From assembly GCA_949130485.1 (NCBI GenBank), contig OX422193.1, positions 6,244,871 through 6,308,870 of the forward strand: DNA of 64,000 nt, written 5' to 3'. This document shows positions 55,685 to 64,000 of the stretch, piece by piece (position 1 is the stretch's first letter; the number at the start of each line of letters is the position of its first letter). The stretch is from Agelas oroides (lineage: Eukaryota > Porifera > Demospongiae > Agelasida > Agelasidae). The translations under genes were made by a program, and so were the position numbers. Under the pieces are notes generated by a model that did no database searches, had not been told where the DNA came from, and saw only the letters and a program-made list of their open reading frames with translations.

Positions 55685-58600
55685 GCTTCCGGATGAGGCC
55701 AACTTTCTTCTTTCCTCAGATTCTGGTGAGCTGGAGCTATGGAACTGTCATCCTCCTGGGCACACACTAGAACACAAGACCTCCCTTGGTTCGCACGATG
55801 ATATGGCACTTACTGTTGGCCTGCTGGCAGGAGGGCAGAAAGCTATTAGTGGTGGAGCTGATAGGAGGTACGCACTGTGTGTGGGCATAACTAGCAAGGC
55901 TGTGTTTTTGACTAACCTTGCATAGGAGGTATGCACTGTGTGTGGGCATGACTAGCAAGGCTGTGTTCTTGACTAACCTTGCATAGGAGGTACGCACTGT
56001 GTGTGGGCATGACTAGCAAGGCTGTGTTCTTGACTAACCTTGCATAGGAGGTACGCACTGTGTGTGGGCATGACTAGCAAGGCTGTGTTTTTTACTAACC
56101 TTGCATATGAGGTACGCACTGTGTGTGGGCATGACTAGCAAGGCTGTGTTTTTGACTAACCTTGCATAGGAGGTACGCACTGTGTGTGGGCATAACTAGC
56201 AAGGCTGTGTTTTTTACTAACCTTGCATAGGAGGTACGCACTGTGTGTGGGCATGACTAGCAAGGCTGTGTTTTTTACTAACCTTGCATAGGAGGTACGC
56301 ACTGTGTGTGGGCATAACTAGCAAGGCTGTGTTCTTGACTAACCTTGCATAGGAGGTACGCACTGTGTGTGGGCATGACTAGCAAGGCTGTGTTCTTGAC
56401 TAACCTTGCATAGGAGGTACGCACTGTGTGTGGGCATGACTAGCAAGGCTGTGTTTTTGACTAACCTTGCATAGGAGGTACGCACTGTGTGTGGGCATAA
56501 CTAGCAAGGCTGTGTTCTTGACTAACCTTGCATAGGAGGTACGCACTGTGTGGGCATGACTAGCAAGGCTGTGTTTTTGACTAACCTTGCATAGGAGGTA
56601 CGCACTGTGTGTGGGCATGACTAGCAAGGCTGTGTTCTTGACTAACCTTGCATAGGAGGTATGCACTGTGTGTGGGCATGACTAGCAAGGCTGTGTTCTT
56701 GACTAACCTTGCATAGGAGGTATGCACTGTGTGTGGGCATGACTAGCAAGGCTGTGTTTTTGACTAACCTTGCATAGGAGGTACGCACTGTGTGTGGGCA
56801 TGACTAGCAAGGCTGTGTTCTTGACTAACCTTGCATAGGAGGTACGCACTGTGTGTGGGCATGACTAGCAAGGCTGTGTTCTTGACTAACCTTGCATAGG
56901 AGGTATGCACTGTGTGTGGGCATGACTAGCAAGGCTGTGTTTTTGACTAACCTTGCATAGGAGGTACGCACTGTGTGTGGGCATGACTAGCAAGGCTGTG
57001 TTCTTGACTAACCTTGCATAGGAGGTACGCACTGTGTGTGGGCATGACTAGCAAGGCTGTGTTTTTGACTAACCTTGCATATGAGGTACGCACTGTGTGT
57101 GGGCATGACTAGCAAGGCTGTGTTTTTTACTAACCTTGCATATGAGGTACGCACTGTGTGTGGGTATGACTAGCAAGGCTGTGTTCTTGACTAACCTTGC
57201 ATAGGAGGTACGCACTGTGTGTGGGCATGACTAGCAAGGCTGTGTTCTTGACTAACCTTGCATAGGAGGTATGCACTGTGTGTGGGCATGACTAGCAAGG
57301 CTGTGTTCTTGACTAACCTTGCATAGGAGGTACGCACTGTGTGTGGGCATGACTAGCAAGGCTGTGTTTTTGACTAACCTTGCATAGGAGGTACGCACTG
57401 TGTGTGGGCATGACTAGCAAGGCTGTGTTCTTGACTAACCTTGCATAGGAGGTATGCACTGTGTGTGGGCATGACTAGCAAGGCTGTGTTCTTGACTAAC
57501 CTTGCTCCTAGGCTTAAGGTTACGGGTACAAGTTCATGAATAAAATTAGTATGTCAAAAACTTGCCTGTATAACTTTTCCTACATAAAAGCTACTGGATA
57601 TTTACAACAGCCAGTCATTACAGAGGGCATTCAGCTATAGTTCAGCATAATACTAACTTCGCTACAGTACACAGTCGAGTGACAGCAGGCGGCTGCTCGG
57701 TGGAGTACGAGTACAAATTTCTACGTCAGTTCGCTCGCGTTGTTGCACACAGAATGCCGTATACCAGCGTTTTATCTATTTGTACGACATCGCTGCAGGG
57801 CCACACGAAGCGTTTTTGAAAGAAAAATTTTCCAGTTCGCCGTAGTTTGTTTTCGAAGTCTCTCGGTACCGGTTTTTCGAGTATTCAGTAGCCTTTCAGC
57901 CACTGCCGCTCAGTTCTGTTCCGAGATATGAGCAAAAACGCTTCGTGTGGCCCTGCAGTGAGTTGCTCTGGCTCTGTTTAAGCCATAAATAGCAGCTAGT
58001 TCCTCCTACTGTCGTAGTAAACTGACGTAGAAGTTTGTACTCGTAATCCACTGAGCAGCCGCCTAGTGTCACTTGACTGCGTACTGTGGCAAAGTTAGTA
58101 TTATGCTGAACTGTGGCCGAATGCACTCTGTAGCGACTGGTTGTTGTAAAAATCCGGTAGCTTTTTTGTAAGAAAAGTTATACAGGCAAGTTTTTGACAT
58201 ACTAATTTTATTCATGAACATGTACCCGTAACCTTAAGCTTGTTGCGTTGTGACATCAGCTATGTGTGTACATGTATATTGCTGTATCTCAGTTATTTGT
58301 ATACTGATAATAGCTAGTAGACTGGTCTGCTGTTGGTATGCCTTTGAGGTGAAGTGATGATGCTCAAATTTTCAGAAAGTGTCTGTGAAACATTTTTACG
58401 AGAGGAAAGATCTCGGGTGTCGTTTTGGCAAGTCGTATTTTGTGGCACAAAGTTATATACCCTTCGTTTTGATATGAAGATTGTCTGAGTTGATAGCACA
58501 AATCAAAATGACAGATGCTGGGTAGGCTAGCTAGGTGAAAGCTGAAATCATGTCTTGGGTGATACTTGTACACATTGATGTCATTGTTCACAACCACATG

Positions 58601-61600
58601 ATACAGATTGTCATTTGACACCCACCTGCTAGTTTCACATACTTAAATCAATGTGGAACAATGGTTACCAGGCCCATTTAACCAACTGCAAGCAATATCC
58701 TGAAAACTGTAAAGCCAGAAGTTGTATTTCTCTTGATCCATTATGTAGGATAATTGTCTGGGATATTGAAAGCGCAAAGTCAATAATTTCTTACAGGGGT
58801 GAGTTTTTTTCCTTTTGATAAATGTTATGCATATGCATAGCATTACTTGCCTAATTAATCATACAGGACATAGTGACACTGTATCATCTATTGCAACACA
58901 TCCATCATCAGAAAACTGCTTTATCTCCACTTCACAGGTCAGTATCATCATTGAGTATATATAAGTATTACGACGCAGTTTCATCATTAGTTCTATCTGA
59001 CTTTGTACCTTACAAACTTTAGATCATGTAAACTGATGCAGTCTAGACCTTCCAACTATTGATTACTTACAGTGTCCAAAAACAGTCAGGAAGGCCTAGT
59101 CCATTTTGTCATGTGACAGACATCAATGTCTACCTAGTTTGACAGAAGGGGGCCTACATTCAAGCACTGAAGTCCCGAACATTTGTGAACCGAGAAGCGG
59201 AAAACTTTCTGTTCAGGACGAGAATGCATGCACAAAATGTATTCTTTTGATCGCCCTGCTCAGTATGCCTAGGTAGACATTGACATCTCCCAGGCTTTCT
59301 CCCATTTTCGCATAATGTCTGGATGGTGGGGAAGACCCTGGGATGAGGCTAAGGTGTTGATGCTTGTTAAACTCTAGATGTTTGACTTCTGACCTTCTGT
59401 TTCACTGTTGTGCTACTTGTTGTGAGGCTGAAATCAGCCGTACATTTACTACCTATGTGTAAAGATGGTGGAGTATATATTGGTATACTAGTGTCTACTA
59501 GTGTGTGTTAATTGTAGGCACGAGAAATGATGTTGCATTTGTGGGTGTCTGTTGTGTAGGATGGCTCGGTACGAATGTGGGATTTGAAAAAGCCAAGAAA
59601 ACCTGCTAGCAAATTTGCAGGTTAGTGATGCTTGGATTATGCTACTCAGTCCTTTTATCAGAGAACCATACTTGGCATTTCTGAACTCTCCTCTCTAATG
59701 TACACATGCAGCATGCAACAATATTCTGCACACTTGTGTAAGATGGTGTTCTACTGAAGAAAATTCTGTGGCTTTAGGTGAGATGTAATGCATACAGTGG
59801 CAATTTAAGCTTCTTGTGATGTACACGTTTGTTTGGACTTATTTCACTGGAGTACACACCACAGATTGGAAAGTTTTTGTTTTAAACATATTTTGTGAAA
59901 AATTTTGTGGCGTTAAGGTTTTATTTATCTATGAATTTCACTATGGATGAGCTGTGGAGCATGTTACATTCAGGAGGGTTTTGTGGCTCTGGCGAACATA
60001 TTTATATCCATGTCTTGTCAACAAATACTTTCCTATGAAGGGGAGGTCTAGTGGAATGAAGAACTGGCTGGCTATCTGGCTGGTTGGCTGGACAGCTTGA
60101 TGAATAGACAGATTGATGGACAGACACACTGATGGACGGATGAATGGACAGGGAGACGGATGGATGAATGAATGGACACGCAGATGAATGGATGGATGGA
60201 GGAATGATGGATGGATTGATGGGCGGGAGAATGGACACGGAGACAGATGGATGGATGAATGAATGGACACAGATGAACGGATGAATGGATGTGTTGATGG
60301 ATGGATGGATGGGTGGATGGATGGATGAATGAATTGATGGATGTTTAAAAATGAGAATGTCCCCATCTACAGTATTGGGCTCTGCTACATTACATTTGGC
60401 CATGCATACAGCGATATCCACAATACCCAGCATATTGGTAGCTTGTTTTTGTACACATGTCCATACTGTGTTGTAAGCCAGAGCAGCAATAGCAAGACCA
60501 TGCAGCCACATTACTCTAACTATAGGGTCTGAGACTGGGCAGGTGGAGGTGTTTGACATGAGGTGGACGGGCTCACTTCTCATGACCTATCAACCACACT
60601 GCAGGGCTATCCACAGACTGGCATTTGCACCATGGGAGTAAGTTAGATATGGGTTGGAGAGGAATACTTGCACCAACAGCGCATAAAAATGGGCTTGTGC
60701 CACCCGTTCTTATGCACTCTTGTTGCACAGTATATAGACTGTTGTTATGAAGGTGAAGTGTATGCCTATGTATACTAATGACTATGTTATACCATAATGC
60801 TTTGGTATACTGATTATGCTGCGGTGTAGCTAAAGATCACATGTCATGTATTGTAAAATCTTTCACCTTGGCTCTTAGCTCTGGCCTTCTTGCCAGTGTG
60901 TCAGATGATGCTACTGTATGGATACAATCGCTTAACAACAGGAAAAAAGTGTAAGTTAGAACCAAGTAAGTTATTTATATCCTCTCAAAACCATATAACC
61001 AAGCCTTTCCCCATCTCATTTTTTACATTATGGAATGTATATATTTACATGTACATGTACTATAATCTAGACAGAGAGAATAATAATTATAATGCCCATT
61101 TCAGATCAGCAGTACCTACTGGTGAACTACTGTAGTTCTTGTTGGGAGCTTTTCGAGCTTGTACAGACCTACAGTGGCAGCTCGTCATCTTGAATCCCAT
61201 TCTATATTGATGAGGACAGAAGTAGTTAGTTAATGCTGTACCTCTCTATTCTCTTAGGCTAGCTAACTCTGCCCATGTGGACTTTGTGCATGGATTGTCC
61301 TGGCATCCAACAGAGCCTTACCTTGTGACATGCAGTTGGGATGGACAGGTCCTGCATCATTCAGTGGACATCAGTTCCAGCAAAGGTGATGTCAGAATTG
61401 ATGTACTAGAAGAATGTACCGTAAGTTCCCGAAAATATACCCCTTTGAGCAGACACCCTCCCCCATCTTTAGCCCCAAAGTTCTTACATAGGGTATTTTT
61501 CCCTCGTGTAAATGCCCCGTGTCGAGCGTCTTCTGGGCATGCTTTTGGTGAGCTTTTGATTTAGCTCCGTTGTCGACTGTATTCGGAAACGCGTACACAC

Positions 61601-63771
61601 AAAATTACTATATATAGCCTCGTTCTCTGGCCACCGCCAAGTTTTATGTTGCTTGCACTGGGAATGTGAACTTACGCGGGGCCGTTCCCTGTCACCACTG
61701 ACGATGCAAGTTGCTTCGATGCCTCTTGGCTTAGTATGAACACAAGCACCGCTGATTTCCTGTAGTACATGTTCATCGAAGCTGCCGTTTTCTTCCAGAA
61801 AGCCATGGCAGTTGTAGTGATTGTCGTCCTCGTGCATATTAAAGATTGCGAGGAACGGAGGGAGGGGCGTATGCAGGAGACGAACTGAATATTCGAGCAA
61901 ACGCCCCCTCCCCACTTTTGCCTCAAAGTAGTGTGCAAAAAAAAGGGGGGGGGGGGGGGGTCATATTTTCGGAGCCTACAGTACAACATGGTGGGATGAG
62001 GGTCAGTGAGTGAACAGTGTCTTCAGAGCAAGACTGTTTGGGTTGCTAACCTTCACCAGCAACATTGTACACCATAGCACACAGATCATGTATGTAGACT
62101 GGCTTGTCACTGTCTGTGATCAACCCAAGCTGCACGCTTCCTCTGAGGTCCTTACATGGGTACGTTAGAGGGATTGCCATGGTAGCTTGCCATGAAAGTG
62201 TACCACACCATGCAGTCAATTGTCTTGCCTTGGTAGCTACTATGTCTGAGTACTCTAGCTGCACACAGGCTAAGTCTGGCCTCCTGCTGACCTCTGCTGA
62301 CCTTGAGCTCAAAGCTGGGCCTGTCATGCTTAGTTATTAATTGAGGCAGCTTAGAGAAATCAGAGGAACCACAACATTCACTGTAAGTGTGCAGTTATTG
62401 ATTCACACTCACAAGCCATGAAACTATACTGCTAGTAGAAGGATCTCTATTGCCCCTGTGTTTTGTAAGCATATGGCTCCAATTCAGTTTCTCATCAGGT
62501 GCTTCCCCCGCACACAATGCAGGCGGGCGGGTATTACCATTATTCACCCAACAGATATTTCTCACGAAAAAAGTAGCAAAACGTGATAGCAGGATGATCA
62601 TCTGTCATTATCCGCCATTGTGGAAGGTTTTTTTTGGATGCTGTGCAGTAGACAGACACATTTGTTAGCATTACGTTCACCGCTATGCTCATGACACCTA
62701 TCACTAGTTCCTTTAACGTCACTTATATGTGCAAATAAAATAAATTCTATCGCAGACAATCCATGCGGGTGGTCGATGAGAAACTAATAATCAATAAATT
62801 GGGGCCTAAGATTTAACTACTTATTTTCCTTAAACCCAATAGGCACAGAATTACCAACAGGTGGATGGACGTGTGTATATTACAAGATTTCCATAGATTG
62901 CACATAGTGTGAGGATCACTCAGGCTCTCCCACAATAAGTAACAGTTTTACCACTATGAATTGTACAAGGCTGTCCCCCTTCTTAGTGGGAGAGTGGGGG
63001 AATGAAGCTAAATTAAGGGTAGACACAACTTAATTGTGTATGGGCATGCACGGAAGCCTGCCCATGTAGTTTGGAGCTCGTGGTAGACTGTTGTAGTAGA
63101 TTCTCAGAGTGGGAGAGCCTGGTACAGTTTATCACGTGCATAATGTCAAGGGTAGACACAACTTAATTATGTATGGGTGGACTAAGCCGGGCGCCCATGC
63201 ATGTTTAAGCACAAGCATTTTCAAGACTACCATAGTCTTCTTTTTGGGTAGATATGGCTTTAGTGTGTTTGTCTTTGCAGTCAGCGATATATAGTTACCC
63301 ATGTAGAACTAGTCGATTTCTTGAGTCAGTGTCAATAACTTAAACAATATTAACAACACTAGCTTACAACACGCAACAAATCACAAAATTTCCTGCCATT
63401 CAGCCTGTCAGGTGCTCCTTAGCGGGAAGAGCCTGCATGGAAATGAGACAACAAACATTTAGAAAGTGAACTGAAGAGAAATTAATACATGGACATGATG
63501 CGTGAGTAGTATACATGGATTGCAAATGAGGCTGGATGTCATATGTGGATTGGCATAATTAATGTATGTGCTTGGTGTTATGCAGTTAATTGAGCACCAT
63601 CTGTTAGGGAGGGGGAGGATTCATTGAGTATATGAACTGTCAACTGTGTAGGTACCGTGAAGTTTAGGCTTAGGTTTGTTCACAATGGTCATTCCAACAG
63701 GTACTGAACTGAAACAAGCTGAAATTGGCACACAAATGGAACAAGATCAGGAAGAGGAACATACTTCATGA
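55685..63771 (+). CDS. WDR77: WD40 protein resembling methylosome protein 50 (WDR77/MEP50)
   Basis: Coding exons, all bounded by AG/GT: 55685-55867, 58749-58798, 58867-58937, 59560-59620, 59712-59778, 60526-60637, 60879-60950, 61258-61385 and probably 63701-63771. The product reads LLSSDSGELELW, HDDMALTVGLLAGGQKAISG, GADRRIIVWDIESAKSII, GHSDTVSSIATHP, STSQDGSVRMWDLKKPRKP, SETGQVEVFDMRW, LLASVSDDATVWI and AHVDFVHGLSWHPTEPYLVT. It ends with CSWDGQVLHH. The order and wording follow WDR77, the PRMT5 partner that presents substrates for symmetric arginine methylation. The last exon gives an acidic tail (MEQDQEEEHTS, stop). Odd: exon 59712-59778 joins the next one a base out of phase; one A fewer in its A5 run would restore STEENSVALGSETG. 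The N-terminal ~60-80 residues were not located. The 58749 and 61258 exons are certain; the last exon less so. Confidence 0.8.
55861..57505. repeat. 61-bp minisatellite, 27 units, inside a WDR77 intron
   Basis: The unit ATAGGAGGTACGCACTGTG... to ...GACTAACCTTGC repeats 27 times in direct orientation (1645 bases = 27 x 61 minus a 2-base deletion in the unit near 56532). Units differ at a few positions (GTACGC/GTATGC, CATGAC/CATAAC, TTCTTG/TTTTTG/TTTTTT, ATAGGAG/ATATGAG). The first unit overlaps the end of the coding exon, so each copy includes the AGGAG|GTACGC splice junction. Confidence 0.97.
57512..58237. mobile_element. Foldback element next to the minisatellite
   Basis: The left arm (57512-57835) and the reverse complement of the right arm (57935-58237) match closely: CTTAAGGTTACGGGTACA at the tips; TAGTATGTCAAAAACTTGCC; and ACGAAGCGTTTTTG near the centre. 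The centre is at about 57885. No ORF of note. A target duplication was not obvious. It lies wholly within the WDR77 intron. Confidence 0.85.
60060..60345. repeat. Degenerate GGAT/GAAT tetranucleotide repeat
   Basis: About 280 bases of GATGGATGAATGAATGGACA-type units with variants, within a WDR77 intron. The His/Ser/Pro-rich minus-strand frames over it (59941-60583) are repeat artefacts. Confidence 0.95.
61419..61991. mobile_element. MITE at the 3' side of the penultimate WDR77 exon
   Basis: The left end TACCGTAAGTTCCCGAAAAT ATACCCC is mirrored by the right end, whose reverse complement reads TACTGTAGGCTCCGAAAATA. The length is ~570 bases, with a 14-base G run just inside the right end. The left tip supplies a GTAAGT donor at 61421 and, if read through, a 47-codon tail ending at a stop (61562-61564). 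Confidence 0.7.
62046..62327 (-). CDS. Unrecognised 93-codon frame, antisense in a WDR77 intron
   Basis: ATG at 62327, stop at 62046; a candidate GT donor (GAAG|GTTAGC) lies just before the stop. The product (KDLRGSVQLGLITDSDKPVY, IHDLCAMVYNVAGEG) looks more protein-like than the neighbouring frames but matches no family I know. It could be an exon of an antisense gene or chance. Confidence 0.25.
   Translation of the reverse strand: MTGPALSSRSAEVSRRPDLACVQLEYSDIVATKARQLTAWCGTLSWQATMAIPLTYPCKDLRGSVQLGLITDSDKPVYIHDLCAMVYNVAGEG
62330..63700. other. Intronic sequence, nothing coding recognised
   Basis: Contains a direct repeat of GGGTAGACACAACTTAATTG at about 63018 and 63151. The phrase GGGAGAGCCTGGTACA at 63112 also occurs at about 5700. 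No gene seen. Confidence 0.4.
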
Positions 63772-64000
63772 TTACTTTCAACCATAGCTAGTATTACATC
63801 ATTGTATTTATTGCCCACATTTCTTTGTGGTTTGTAGGCATCATGTACACACAGTATAGTATTGTGCCTACAATGCAGCTTAGCTCTTGCAAGTTACTTC
63901 TGTATAACTTTGATGTGCACCATGGTGGATTTTGTAATTAGGTGCATAATTATTATTTGTTATATGGAATTCTGACTTCTTTTACACAGATGAATGGAGA

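Noticed and set aside
55861-57505. CRISPR-like appearance of the regular 61-bp repeats
   Set aside because: The units are contiguous with no unique spacers, lie in an animal intron, and vary by point changes only; it is a minisatellite.
59941-60583. Minus-strand His/Pro/Ser-rich frames of 141 and 193 codons
   Set aside because: They translate the GGAT-type tetranucleotide repeat and overlap a plus-strand WDR77 exon.

Overview
This window looks like a gene-sparse, repeat-rich stretch of an animal nuclear genome. Two conserved animal genes have short spliced exons (a mitochondrial ribosomal protein L21 gene and a WDR77/MEP50-type WD40 gene). There are LINE reverse transcriptases, many terminal-inverted-repeat miniatures, and very long dinucleotide microsatellites. 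The style (compact introns, abundant short palindromic repeats, a lineage-specific array of intronless transporters) fits a non-bilaterian such as a demosponge. That assignment is inference, not proof.

Layout. 0.4-46 kb is a tandem array of POT/SLC15/PTR-type major facilitator transporters. Seven copies have an intact single-exon frame: 764-2455(-), 6281-7945(+), 14944-16632(-), 28523-30220(-), 32192-33874(-), 40330-42024(-) and 44262-45941(-). At least seven broken or fragmentary copies lie between them. All point to the minus strand except the copy at 6281, which lies in an inverted segment. Each gene sits in a duplicated unit: gene, conserved 5' flank, a decayed spacer ORF, then a (CA)n tract followed by a recurring motif. 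The array has clearly been reshaped by unequal crossing over (a hybrid gene at 32.2-33.9 kb with a breakpoint mapped to a few bases), gene conversion, an inversion, and transposon insertions.

Mobile elements in the array: a LINE with RT domain and poly(A) (8.19-10.0 kb), a 1.2-kb foldback element with a 6-bp target duplication (11.0-12.25 kb), three retroelement 3' ends each bounded by (TC)n tracts (12.6-14.5 kb), a further retroelement endonuclease-like fragment (23.3 kb), and a LINE tail (37.8 kb). A ~1.6-kb repeat containing a long hairpin occurs twice (24.0-25.6 and 53.1-54.7 kb); in the first copy the hairpin arms are a perfect 142-bp inverted repeat.

46.8-51.4 kb: a seven-exon mitochondrial L21 gene on the minus strand, reconstructed exon by exon with consistent phases. 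52.4-55 kb: transposon-derived sequence. 55.7-63.8 kb: a WDR77-like gene on the plus strand. Its first recovered intron carries 27 copies of a 61-bp repeat, and every unit copies the exon/intron junction with its 5' splice site. A second foldback element follows the repeat, and a MITE sits at the 3' end of the penultimate coding exon.

No complete known 'system' in the prokaryotic sense is present. The most unusual items are the splice-donor minisatellite, the co-varying long hairpins, the (TC)n-nested retroelements, and the actively recombining transporter array, whose members lack the ExxER motif usual for this family.
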